DNA from: an uncultured Caldilineaceae bacterium
Lineage (GTDB): Bacteria; Chloroflexota; Anaerolineae; Caldilineales; Caldilineaceae
Direction: 5' to 3'
Assembly: GCA_951813625.1 (NCBI GenBank)
Contig: CATOTS010000028.1
Location: 1-64,000 of the forward strand
Length of the DNA: 64,000 nucleotides
Shown: piece by piece, positions 19,838 through 29,191 of the stretch
How positions within the stretch are numbered: the stretch's first letter is position 1
Layout: the number at the start of each line of letters is the position of its first letter
The notes under the pieces: generated by a model
Seen by the model: only the letters and a program-made list of their open reading frames with translations
Told to the model about the DNA's origin: nothing
The model's database searches: none
Program-made: the position numbers and the translations under genes

Positions 19838-21022
19838 ATGCCTATCTCCTCAATCGAGACATTCCTCCTCGACACACCGTTCGAACCGGGCTACGGTTGG
19901 TCTCAGGGCTGGGCCGAGAGCCGCTATATGGGACTGGTCAAAGTGACGACCGATGATGGCGTTGTCGGCTGGGGCGAGGGGATTCGCGGCCCGGCGGCGC
20001 GCCTGATCCACGAGGGATTCGCGCCCCTATTGCTGGGTACAGACCCGATGCAGCGCAACGGGCTGTGGCAGAAGATGTACCAGACTCTCTACAATAACAA
20101 CGACGCTATGGGCATCGGCGGCAACGCCATGAGCGCGGTCGACACAGCCCTGTGGGACATCGCCGGCAAAGCAAGCGGACTGCCGGTCTCCGCGCTTCTG
20201 GGCGGTCGCGTGCGCGAGCGCGTCGCCGTCTACGCAACCGGCCTCTACTATTTGGAGGAGGGAATCGCGGCGGCATCTGCCGGCAGCCCCTTCCCACAGG
20301 AGCTTTTGGACGAGGCCCGCATGTACGTGGAGCGGGGCTTCGCAGGCATGAAGACAAAGGTGGGCAGGCTTGCCCTGGCGCAGGATGTGCGCCGTGTGGC
20401 CGCCATTCGCGAGGCGATCGGCCCTGATATCTTCCTCATGGTGGATGCCAACCAGGCCTACAACGCGACGACCGCGATCCGCATTGGCCGCGAGCTCGCC
20501 GAGCTCGACATCTACTGGTTCGAAGAACCGGTCAATGCCAAAGATGTAGAGGGCTATCTGCAGGTGAAGGGCGCGCTGCCGATGGCGATTGCAGGCGGAG
20601 AGAACCTGCGCACGCGCTATGCGTTCAAGGACTATATCGGCAGGCGGGCGGTCGACATCGTGCAGCCGGATGTGAACAACGTGGGCGGCATAACCGAGAT
20701 GCACCGCGTGGCCTCGATGGCCAACGCCTTCGGCATTCTGTGCAATCCGCACGTGTGGGGATCGCCGGTGATGACTGCGGCCACCCTGCACGTGGCCGCA
20801 GCAGTACCGTCATGTCCGCCCGCGTACGCGCCGCGTCCCTATCAGCAGGAGCCGGTAATGGAGTTCGACCGTACGCCCAGCCCGATTCGTGAGGGCATCG
20901 CCGAGCCGTTCGACCAGGTCGGCGGCTTTCTCGACGTGCCCACCGGCCCGGGCCTGGGCGTGGAAGTCGACGAGGCCGCTGTGCGCGGTTTGAGCGTGGA
21001 CATACAACGGACCGGCCAATAA
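19838..21022 (+). CDS. mandelate racemase/muconate lactonizing enzyme family protein (enolase superfamily)
   Basis: SAVDTALWDIAGKASGLPVSALLGG, MKTKVGRLAL, LMVDANQAYN, YWFEEPV, NPHVWGSPVMTAA. Confidence 0.92.
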   Translation: MPISSIETFLLDTPFEPGYGWSQGWAESRYMGLVKVTTDDGVVGWGEGIRGPAARLIHEGFAPLLLGTDPMQRNGLWQKMYQTLYNNNDAMGIGGNAMSAVDTALWDIAGKASGLPVSALLGGRVRERVAVYATGLYYLEEGIAAASAGSPFPQELLDEARMYVERGFAGMKTKVGRLALAQDVRRVAAIREAIGPDIFLMVDANQAYNATTAIRIGRELAELDIYWFEEPVNAKDVEGYLQVKGALPMAIAGGENLRTRYAFKDYIGRRAVDIVQPDVNNVGGITEMHRVASMANAFGILCNPHVWGSPVMTAATLHVAAAVPSCPPAYAPRPYQQEPVMEFDRTPSPIREGIAEPFDQVGGFLDVPTGPGLGVEVDEAAVRGLSVDIQRTGQ

Positions 21023-21189
21023 CCGCGGCGGGGAAGTACGATTGAAGTTCTCAATTCTAACCGTTTCCCCCATGAAACCCAGAGCATCTGCCCAACGGCC
21101 GCGCCGGCGAAACCCCCAGGAATTCAGGCCGCCCCTTCACTGAGAATTCGTTGTCTGTTGAGGGACCCACAGTAGAAGCGATCACGAAG

Positions 21190-21860
21190 AAGCAGAATTA
21201 GACAAGAGACGCGAAATCGCGTGCAAAAGACAGTTGCACGGGTTATAGTAGAACCATGAGCGGCGCGACCAACACCATCACCGGCAGCAACAGCCCGGTC
21301 GCGCCACAGCACGAAGGGCCAAACCGACCGGCTCATGACGAAAAATGACAATATAGCGAAAACCCGGGCAAAAGGTTTTCAAGTGTGCTACGCTGTCATC
21401 AACATCGACAACATGCCAAGGCAACGAGAGACGAGAAACTGAAAACCTGGAACCAAAAACGCAAAAGCCCTTACCAGAACGATCCGGTTTTTCTCCAACA
21501 GGCCTCCCTGAATCCGCTGCCAGGAGACGGCCGCGCTTGCCGTCTCCAATCGCCGGAGAAAATCGATCTGACCCGACCCGACAGGACCTGACCGTACTTC
21601 ACCGGACTTGACCGGACGTGACGCGGCCCTTGGTGGATCTTTGAGCAGTTGCAGGCGCCATCTGTCAGGACACCTGGCGACCGAGGAACGCCGATTCGAA
21701 CAGGAGACTTAGACGGTACGCAAAGAACGCACAACTGAATACTCGAAACTCGAAACGAAGAAAACATCCCCTTCCCGAAAAAAATTATGGTCGACATTGG
21801 CGTATATTGGTCGACATTAGCCGACTTTGGTCGACACATGCCCTCCTTTCACGCCGATGA
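21190..21860. repeat. dispersed AT/GC-mixed non-coding repeat, family B copy 1
   Basis: Modules ATAGTAGNACCATGANCGNCGCGAC, CCGCTCATGACG, TGCTACGCTGTCA..CATGCCAA, GACC(C)GACCTGACCG..TTCACCGGAC and GGTCGACATT recur in the same order at 33759-34440. Confidence 0.75.
21788..21837. repeat. 20-bp period tandem array TGGTCGACATTNGCNNANNT
   Basis: TGGTCGACATTGGCGTATAT / TGGTCGACATTAGCCGACTT / TGGTCGACAC. Confidence 0.85.
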
Positions 21861-22031
21861 CGAAAGGACCTCGGACCCGTAAGTCAAACGATTCGGACGA
21901 CCGCTAAGCCAGATTCACCCACGCAAACGATGGGACCAACAGCCAGAAGGACCAGGCCGGATCGGTCAGGTTGAGAAAATCAAAACTCTCGATTTCACAA
22001 GGGAAATAGCTTTAGAAAGGAATCCGTACTC

Positions 22032-22814
22032 ATGCCTTCGTTAGGTCTGCAACTGTATTCAGTGCGCCGCGAGTTAGAGGCCGACATGCCCGGTACGCTC
22101 GCAGCGGTGGCGCAGATGGGCTACGATGGGGTCGAGTTTGCAGGTCCGCCCCAACATACCGCGGCCGCGCTGAAGGCCCAGCTGAACGCGCTCAACCTGG
22201 CGTGCTGCGGTTGGCATGTGACGTTCGACCTGGTGCAGGATGACGCGCTGGATGAAACGATCGCCTTCCACCATGCGCTGGGCAATGACAAGCTGATCAT
22301 CCCCGGCATCCCCGAGGAGCTGCGGCAGAGCCGCGACGACTGGCGCAAACTGGCCGACTTCACCAACCGCGTTGCCGCGCGCCTGGCCACTGAAGGAATG
22401 CGGACCGGCTATCACAACCACTGGCACGAATTCACGCCCCTGGACGGCGAACCCCCCTGGGACACCTTCTTCGGCAACACTGACGATTCGGTCATCATGC
22501 AGTTCGATACCGGCAACGCAATCTTCGGCGGCGGGGAGCCTGTAGAGACCATTCGCAGATATCCCGGCAGGGCGGTGACGGTCCACGTAAAACCGATGGT
22601 GAAGGGTCTGCTCGACGGCCGCGGACACGACTATCCGCACCCGGCCTTCGACCCGGTGATCGGCGAAGATGACACCGACTGGGCGGCGTTCTTCGAGGCT
22701 TGCGAAACGGTCGGAGGCACCGAGTGGTACATCGTCGAGTACGAGAGCGAAGCCTACACGCCGCTGGATGCGGTCGCGCGTTGTCTGCAGGCCCTGAGAA
22801 AGATGGGAAAATAG
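22032..22814 (+). CDS. sugar phosphate isomerase/epimerase (xylose isomerase-like TIM barrel)
   Basis: LGLQLYSVRRELEADMPGTLAAVAQMGYDGVEFAG; GYHNHWHEF; QFDTGNAIFGG; WYIVEYES. Confidence 0.9.
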   Translation: MPSLGLQLYSVRRELEADMPGTLAAVAQMGYDGVEFAGPPQHTAAALKAQLNALNLACCGWHVTFDLVQDDALDETIAFHHALGNDKLIIPGIPEELRQSRDDWRKLADFTNRVAARLATEGMRTGYHNHWHEFTPLDGEPPWDTFFGNTDDSVIMQFDTGNAIFGGGEPVETIRRYPGRAVTVHVKPMVKGLLDGRGHDYPHPAFDPVIGEDDTDWAAFFEACETVGGTEWYIVEYESEAYTPLDAVARCLQALRKMGK

Positions 22815-22884
22815 CGGAGCGCGGCGTGAGGATGAAAGCGAGCAGGCCCCCCCGTTTGACAACCGGCCAACGGCCGCCAACAAG

Positions 22885-24153
22885 ATGACCCGCAGACCTA
22901 CCGCGCAACCGACGTTCGGTTACGGCGCTCTTCTCAGGGAAAACCGCAACTATCGCTTCCTTTGGTTCGGTCAGATCGTCAGTCTGTTGGGCGACTGGTT
23001 CAACCTGGTGGCGTCCGCTTCGCTGGTTGGGCTGCTAACGCAGTCGGGGCTGGCGGTCGGCTCCGTTTTCGTGGTGCGCATGCTTGCGCCGTTTGTGGTC
23101 AACCCAATCGCCGGCGTCGTGGCTGACCGCTACAGCCGCAAGCGGATCCTGATCACGGCCGACTTGCTGCGTGCGGCATCGGTCCTCTGTTTCCTGTTCG
23201 TGCGCGATGCCGGCGATATCTGGCTGTTATATTCGCTTATAGCGTTGCAGATGGCGCTGAGCGGATTTTTCGACCCGGCGCATACCTCGATGCTGCCCGA
23301 CGTGGCCGGGCCGAAGCAGTTGGGCGCGGCGAACGCGGTCAGTTCTGCCACCTGGTCGGTTATGCTGGCCCTGGGCGCGGCGCTGGGCGGGCTGTTCTCC
23401 GGCACGTTCGGCATGTACCCCGCGTTTGTGCTCGACGCCTTCACGTTCCTGCTTTCGGCGGCGTTGCTCGCCCAGATTCGCATACCAAAGAGGCCGGCCT
23501 CCGAATTGGGTGACAAGACGGTGGGCGCGGCCGTGCGCGAGTACATTTACGGTCTGCGTTTTCTGGGGGCGAATCGGCATGTTCTGGTAGCCGCCCTGCA
23601 GAAGGCAATGCTGGCGCTTTTCCTGGCTACCGCGTTTCAGGTCATCCAGGTGGCAATCGCCCAGCGCTTCTTCACGATCGGCGAAGGCGGCGGCATCAGC
23701 ATGGGGATGATGTTTGCCCTGACCGGTGTCGGCTCCGGCATCGGCCCGATATTGGCCCGCCGGTTCACCGGCGACGATCCGGCGTCGTTGAAAAAGGCGA
23801 TTGCGATCGCCTACGTGGTCGCCATCGCCGGCGTGGCGATAACCGCCCCTCTCTACAGTCTGCCGACGGTCCTGCTGGGTTCGCTGGTGCGCGCGCTCGG
23901 CAGCGGGGTTATCTGGGTCTTTTCGACGCATCTGCTGCTGCAAATGGCGCCCGCCGATGTGCGCGGCCGGGTCTTTGCCAGCGACTATATGTTCTTCTAC
24001 CTGGGCAGCGCGCTTTCGTCGAGCGTAATCGGCGCCGCGCTGGACACAAGTCTGAGCGTCTCGACGATCATCTGGACGATGGCGGCGCTGAGCGTGGTGC
24101 CGATGGTGTTGTGGACCGTGTGGGTGGTGCGGGGGAGCCGGGAGGTGGTTTGA
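22885..24153 (+). CDS. MFS transporter
   Basis: NRNYRFLWFGQIVSLLGDWFNLVA..., NPIAGVVADRYSRKRILITADLLRA; 12-TM style hydrophobic protein, EntS-like. Confidence 0.9.
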   Translation: MTRRPTAQPTFGYGALLRENRNYRFLWFGQIVSLLGDWFNLVASASLVGLLTQSGLAVGSVFVVRMLAPFVVNPIAGVVADRYSRKRILITADLLRAASVLCFLFVRDAGDIWLLYSLIALQMALSGFFDPAHTSMLPDVAGPKQLGAANAVSSATWSVMLALGAALGGLFSGTFGMYPAFVLDAFTFLLSAALLAQIRIPKRPASELGDKTVGAAVREYIYGLRFLGANRHVLVAALQKAMLALFLATAFQVIQVAIAQRFFTIGEGGGISMGMMFALTGVGSGIGPILARRFTGDDPASLKKAIAIAYVVAIAGVAITAPLYSLPTVLLGSLVRALGSGVIWVFSTHLLLQMAPADVRGRVFASDYMFFYLGSALSSSVIGAALDTSLSVSTIIWTMAALSVVPMVLWTVWVVRGSREVV

Positions 24154-24354
24154 GATGTTTGGTTGCTCTCCAAAAGGCCTTTCTAATGTATGCTACACTA
24201 ATTCTAGAATCGCTTTGAGCCAATTCATATATCGTGACCAATCGCTTGAACAGACTGGCGTCGGACAAGAATGAATACCGTGATGGGTGGAGATCGAGGA
24301 CAGAGGGGCCGCTTTTGCCCGAAGTGATGCGATGACGATTGTGGAGGTGATGAA

Positions 24355-25755
24355 ATGGGTCTTGAGGTAAGTTTGAAGAATTTGGGGATCTTGAAGAAGG
24401 CAGAGTTTGAGTTGGGCGAGTTGACTATAATTTGCGGCAGAAACAATACAGGCAAGACTTATGCGACCTACGCTTTGTTTGGTTTCTTGTTGAGCTGGAA
24501 AAGTATCCTGAAAGCTAATATTTCCAGTCAGGCAACTGAAGATTTGAATAGGGATGGCGTTGCGCGTATCGATGTTACCTCATATGTAAGCAGAGCGGGC
24601 AGAATCCTGAAGCGGGGCTGCGAGGAGTATACAGAACAATTGCCGAGAATATTCGCTTCTAGAGCAGATCGATTCAAAGACACAACATTTGAAGTGAAGG
24701 TGGATCTAGAGCCAATATCAGCAGTAATGGGGCGTGCTCTTGTCCACAGAATTCGCTCCGGTGAAGACGATCTCCTCTTCCTTTCCAAGGCTGAAGGCGA
24801 AAGGGAATTAGTGATTTCGTTGCTGTTGGGCGAGGGAAGATCGGGGCCACCGGTTCATATCGTAAAGGAGATGATATCGGACCACATTTTGGAACTGCTT
24901 TTCGAGGAATTTTTTCCCCGTCCCTTTATTGCAAGTGCCGAGCGAACAGGCGCGGCGATTTTTCGAAAGGAACTGAACTTCGCCCGCAACCGCCTGCTTG
25001 AGGAGATGAGCCGAACTGACAGGGACATTGACCCGATGGAACTGCTGTTTAAATCATATCAGGATTACCCTTTGCCGGTCAAAGTCAACGTGGATTTTAT
25101 CCGGCGGCTGGAGGACATCGCGAAGGAAGACAGCTTTCTTGTCCAAGAGCATCCAAGCATTCTAAATGACTTTGCCGACATAATCGGCGGCGAATACATT
25201 GCGGGGAGTGACGATACCATCTATTTCAGCCCCGCCCGTCAACGAGTGAAATTGACAATGGACGAAAGCTCAAGCGCGGCTCGGTCGCTATTGGACATAG
25301 GTTTCTATCTGCGCCATGTAGCAGCCCCAGGCCAAATGTTGATGGTGGACGAGCCGGAGCTCAACCTACATCCAGAAAACCAGCGACGCATCGCAAGGCT
25401 TCTTGCTCGACTAGTGAATGTGGGCCTTAAAGTATTTGTAACTACACACAGCGACTACATCATTAAGGAACTGAATACCCTCATCATGCTGAATCACGAA
25501 GAGCCGCATCTGGAAGGTATAGCTAGAGACAACGGATATCATGGAGCCGAATTGATCAACTCGGATCAAATCAGGGTTTATATGGCCAAAGAAGGCCTGT
25601 TGCCACTCGAAGAAGGACAAACGAGACGGAGAAGAGGCCTTACACTAGTCCAGGCTGACATTAATCCAAGATTTGGCATTGAAGCTCCCAGTTTTGACGA
25701 GACCATTGATGACATGAATAGGATTCAAGAAGACATTGTATGGGGGAAAGAGTGA
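24355..25755 (+). CDS. AAA/ABC-like ATPase (OLD-type ATPase domain, no room for a TOPRIM domain)
   Basis: GELTIICGRNNTGKTYATYAL (Walker A), MLMVDEPELNLHPENQRRIARLLARL (Walker B), KVFVTTHSDYIIKELN (H-motif). Confidence 0.85.
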   Translation: MGLEVSLKNLGILKKAEFELGELTIICGRNNTGKTYATYALFGFLLSWKSILKANISSQATEDLNRDGVARIDVTSYVSRAGRILKRGCEEYTEQLPRIFASRADRFKDTTFEVKVDLEPISAVMGRALVHRIRSGEDDLLFLSKAEGERELVISLLLGEGRSGPPVHIVKEMISDHILELLFEEFFPRPFIASAERTGAAIFRKELNFARNRLLEEMSRTDRDIDPMELLFKSYQDYPLPVKVNVDFIRRLEDIAKEDSFLVQEHPSILNDFADIIGGEYIAGSDDTIYFSPARQRVKLTMDESSSAARSLLDIGFYLRHVAAPGQMLMVDEPELNLHPENQRRIARLLARLVNVGLKVFVTTHSDYIIKELNTLIMLNHEEPHLEGIARDNGYHGAELINSDQIRVYMAKEGLLPLEEGQTRRRRGLTLVQADINPRFGIEAPSFDETIDDMNRIQEDIVWGKE

Positions 25756-26318
25756 CGCCGCTGGACGACATTGAGATTCTTCAGGAAATGCTCATCTCTG
25801 CTTCCCAAGTTCCATTGCAACAAGCGCCAGGTAAGGCTCCCTCAGTCCAGCTAACCGATTTCCAGAATAACTCATCAGCAGTTATTAGAGGTCTTCCTCA
25901 TGATTCAATTGTCATTCGAGCAGAGGATTTTGAAGATTCTCTAGCTGTCTTTGGCGGGTCAAAAGGGGAGCGAAAGCGGGCCGACTTCGTGATTGTATCC
26001 CAAAGTAAGAAGAAGTGGATTGTCTGCATTGAGATTCAGCAGGGGGACTATAAGGCCTCCAGCGAAGTCATCCAGCAACTGAAGGGAGCTCACTGCTTTG
26101 TGACTTACTGCAAATGTATAGGGAAGGAATTTTGGTCGGAACGGAAGTTTCTTGAAGGCTATGAGATCCGATATGTGAGCCTGGTCTACACTGGCATGGA
26201 CAAAAGGAGGACGCGTTCAAGGCAAGGAAAGAGACTATCGCACGATAGACCTGAAAACTATCTGAAAATATCGGGAAGGTCTCACCATTTTCAAGATTTG
26301 ACCAATAGGCCATCCTGA
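25740..26318 (+). CDS. hypothetical protein translationally coupled to the AAA ATPase; possible nuclease-like fold
   Basis: Overlaps the ATPase ORF by 16 bp. Contains RADFVIVSQSKKKWIVCIEIQQGDYK, resembling but not matching a D-Xn-ExK nuclease core. Confidence 0.65.
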   Translation: MGERVTPLDDIEILQEMLISASQVPLQQAPGKAPSVQLTDFQNNSSAVIRGLPHDSIVIRAEDFEDSLAVFGGSKGERKRADFVIVSQSKKKWIVCIEIQQGDYKASSEVIQQLKGAHCFVTYCKCIGKEFWSERKFLEGYEIRYVSLVYTGMDKRRTRSRQGKRLSHDRPENYLKISGRSHHFQDLTNRPS

Positions 26319-26528
26319 TGGATCTACACCCATCATATCCCGCTATCCCGTATGCAATTCTCGAATTCGATTTCCACTGATTCCCAGTTATCGTAGCGCC
26401 GGCGAAGGGGCAGCATGAAATAGTACTTTGATTCCTGTATATGCGGAGCCACAATGTCAGCAGTCTTTATTTGTATGGGGGCTTACCGGAACTCGGAATC
26501 ACATCCCGGCACACAATAGGGACCCCTT

Positions 26529-27665
26529 ATGAAGATTACAAACGTCAAGCTTCTAACACTGAGACATCCCACCCTTACACAGAGCCGGCACCGGTTGATC
26601 CAGGTGCCGGGCCTGCGGCGCATCCAGTACACGCATGCCGGAATCGCGACCAGCGAGCCGATGTACTCGCATATGCTGGAGGTGGAGACCGACGAGGGCG
26701 TCACCGGGCGCATCGCGCCGACGTCGATCAACAACCACCAGCTGGAGATCCTGAAGACGCACGCGATCGGCGAGAGTCCGTTCGCACGCGAGCGGCTCTA
26801 CCAGATGCTCCAAAAAGGCACGCGTTGGGTCTACCAGGAGCCGGGCTGGTTCGGAGAGTTCGACAACTGCCTGTGGGACATCGCCGGCAAGGCGGCGGGG
26901 CTGCCGGTCCACGCACTGATCGGACGCGTGCGTGCGTCGCTGCCGGTCTATCTCACAGCCGGCGACATGGAGCTGAAGGGCTACCTGGACCATATCGAGG
27001 GCGGCAGAAGTTTCGGCGTCAACGCCTACAAGCTGCACACGTATAAAGGCGGCAAGGCGGACATCCCGCTGCTGACAGAGGTGCGCAAGGCGGTCGGCGA
27101 CGATTTCGAGCTGCTCAACGACCCGGTCTGCTCCTACAACCTGCGCGAGGCGATCGAGGTGGGCCTGGCGATGGAGGAGCTGGACTATATCTGGCTGGAA
27201 GAGCCGATGCACGAGCAGAAGATGAACCTGTACCAGGAGCTGTGCAGCACGCTGACGATCCCGGTGATGGCGACCGAACGGCTGATGCACGACATCGACC
27301 TGACCGCGCAATGGCTGATCCAGGGGGCGACCGACCGGCTGCGGGCGCGGGCGACATTCGGCCTGACGCAGGTGCTGAAACTGGCCCATTTTGCCGAGCT
27401 GCACGGCACGAACGTGGAGTTCAACGGACCGGGCGGCCTCTACGGGCTGGTGCACGCGCACGTGGGCTGCTGCATCGACAATACCGACTACTACGAGCTT
27501 CTCGGCCCCGCCGACCCGCGGCGTCTGCGCACGGAGGGTGAGGAGTGGGGGCTGCTCAACGCCCCGCTAATCGAAGACGGCCACATCGCGCCGCCCGACG
27601 GCCCCGGATGGGGCGCGCTCTGGGATGAGGAGAGGCTGCGCTCGCTTACGGTGGAGACGAAATAG
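26529..27665 (+). CDS. mandelate racemase/muconate lactonizing enzyme family protein (enolase superfamily)
   Basis: YSHMLEVETDEGVTG, CLWDIAGKAAGLPVHALIG, WLEEPMHEQKMNLYQELC, ATERLMH. Confidence 0.9.
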   Translation: MKITNVKLLTLRHPTLTQSRHRLIQVPGLRRIQYTHAGIATSEPMYSHMLEVETDEGVTGRIAPTSINNHQLEILKTHAIGESPFARERLYQMLQKGTRWVYQEPGWFGEFDNCLWDIAGKAAGLPVHALIGRVRASLPVYLTAGDMELKGYLDHIEGGRSFGVNAYKLHTYKGGKADIPLLTEVRKAVGDDFELLNDPVCSYNLREAIEVGLAMEELDYIWLEEPMHEQKMNLYQELCSTLTIPVMATERLMHDIDLTAQWLIQGATDRLRARATFGLTQVLKLAHFAELHGTNVEFNGPGGLYGLVHAHVGCCIDNTDYYELLGPADPRRLRTEGEEWGLLNAPLIEDGHIAPPDGPGWGALWDEERLRSLTVETK

Positions 27666-27763
27666 CGGCCATGGGACCGATGCGAGAGACGAAAAACGCT
27701 CGTGTGGAAGGCAACAGCTACGTTAGAATTGCGCTTGGACAGTGAAATGTAGAGTCAAGAACA

Positions 27764-27979
27764 GTGCCGAAAATGCGCACGATTATCGTTGAACGACGAG
27801 GAAAACTCGAAGAATTGGATCGAACGTTTGATTTGCGCTTCTGGCAAGCTCAAACGCCGGCTGCGCGTGTAAACGCGGCTTGGGAGCTTGTCCTGCATAA
27901 CGCCAAGGTCAAGGGTCTTGATGTTCGCCAACTCCGACTACAGCGAACTGTTGAGAATTTTCAACGCCAGGAACGTTAA
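27764..27979 (+). CDS. small hypothetical protein
   Basis: 71 aa, MPKMRTIIVERRGKLEELDRTFDLRFWQAQTPAARVNAAWELV; directly upstream of a nucleotidyltransferase remnant. Confidence 0.5.
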   Translation: MPKMRTIIVERRGKLEELDRTFDLRFWQAQTPAARVNAAWELVLHNAKVKGLDVRQLRLQRTVENFQRQER

Positions 27980-28082
27980 ATATCTGGTGATCGGCGGCTA
28001 TGCTTTGATGCAGTTGAGCGCAGTTGGTTCTCTCAGGTCTCCCTTACACAGCCAGATGCGGCATCACCGTCGCCGCGAATAA
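27921..28082 (+). pseudogene. truncated nucleotidyltransferase remnant
   Basis: MFANSDYSELLRIFNARNVKYLVIGGYALMQLSAVG matches the N-terminus of small nucleotidyltransferases (YLVIGGYA), then the frame ends within about 20 codons with no Dx D catalytic part. Confidence 0.6.
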
Positions 28083-28937
28083 ATACGATCCCTCCACGCG
28101 CGGTAGGTCGGCGATGTTGACCGTGATGCGGCGGGCGCCCTGCTCGACGAGCCGTAGCAACGCGTCGGTCACCTGCGTCGGCGTTCCTTCGATTGTACCC
28201 TCGCCGGAGGGACGCACCTCCGGGTCATCCTTGAGCCGCTGCAGCTCGCGCTCGTTCTCGGCGATCAGAATGCTGACGTGTGCGACCTGTAAAATCTCGT
28301 CATAGTCCCGCCCAACCGCGCGGCAGTGTTCCTGCAACACCGACTGCTTGTGGGCATAGGTCTCCACATCGGGGCAGACGTAGTTCCACCAGTCGGCATG
28401 CTCTGCCACCACGCGCAGCAGGTATTTTTCCCCACTGCCGCCAACCATGATCGGCGGGACTGTCTCCGGCTTCGGCTCGCAGTAGGCGTTCTCCATGCGG
28501 TAATGCTTGCCGGCGAAGTTGACCGGCGTATCCGTCCACATCGCGCGCAGAATCTGGATCGCCTCGGCCAGCTGCTCGATGCGTGCGCGCGCCCTCGGAA
28601 ACGGCCAGCCGTAGCCCAGGTACTCCTCCTCGTTCCAGCCGGCGCCGATCCCGATCACGACGCGCCCGCCGGAGTAGGCCTGCGCGGTCGCGGCCATTTT
28701 GGCCAGATGGGCCGGGTTGCGGAAGCTGTTGCACAGCACGTCGTGGCCGACCAGCTTGTCCGGGTAGCGGGCCAGCGCGTAGACAGCCGTCGTCCATCCC
28801 TCGCCCACATTGTGCCCGTTGTACTGCACGTGATCCGGGAACCAGAGCGAATCGAACGGGTGGATGATCTGGTCGAGATAGGGGAAAAGCTCGGTAACAT
28901 GGCGGGACCAGGTGTTGATACCCACGGGAATACCCAT
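28044..28937 (-). CDS. LLM class (F420- or FMN-dependent) oxidoreductase
   Basis: ORF 28044..28964; start MGIPVGINTWSRH. LDQIIHPFDSLWFPDHVQYN, VVIGIGAGWNEEEYLGYGWPFPRARARIEQLAEAIQILRAMW, PPIMVGGSGEKYLLRVVAEHAD. Confidence 0.9.
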   Translation of the reverse strand: MGIPVGINTWSRHVTELFPYLDQIIHPFDSLWFPDHVQYNGHNVGEGWTTAVYALARYPDKLVGHDVLCNSFRNPAHLAKMAATAQAYSGGRVVIGIGAGWNEEEYLGYGWPFPRARARIEQLAEAIQILRAMWTDTPVNFAGKHYRMENAYCEPKPETVPPIMVGGSGEKYLLRVVAEHADWWNYVCPDVETYAHKQSVLQEHCRAVGRDYDEILQVAHVSILIAENERELQRLKDDPEVRPSGEGTIEGTPTQVTDALLRLVEQGARRITVNIADLPRVEGSYLFAATVMPHLAV

Positions 28938-29191
28938 GCTGACCTCCTGAGTGGCGGCGCGCATGACCCTCTGCAGGGAAACGGACGCGCAGGTCGCGGA
29001 TGAACTGTTGGTTGCCGGCGCCGGTTAGACCCTGCCGGCTTGCATTTCGTTTTCGATTCCTCCACAATCATACCAGAGGAGAGGCAAAGATGCTCCTGCC
29101 CCAACAGCGCGGGGCGGTGCACCGTGCTCCCTGGCTTCCACGGTCCGAGGGCTTGCCCAGGGGCGATAAACTGTTAAGAGGAGAGAAGCCG

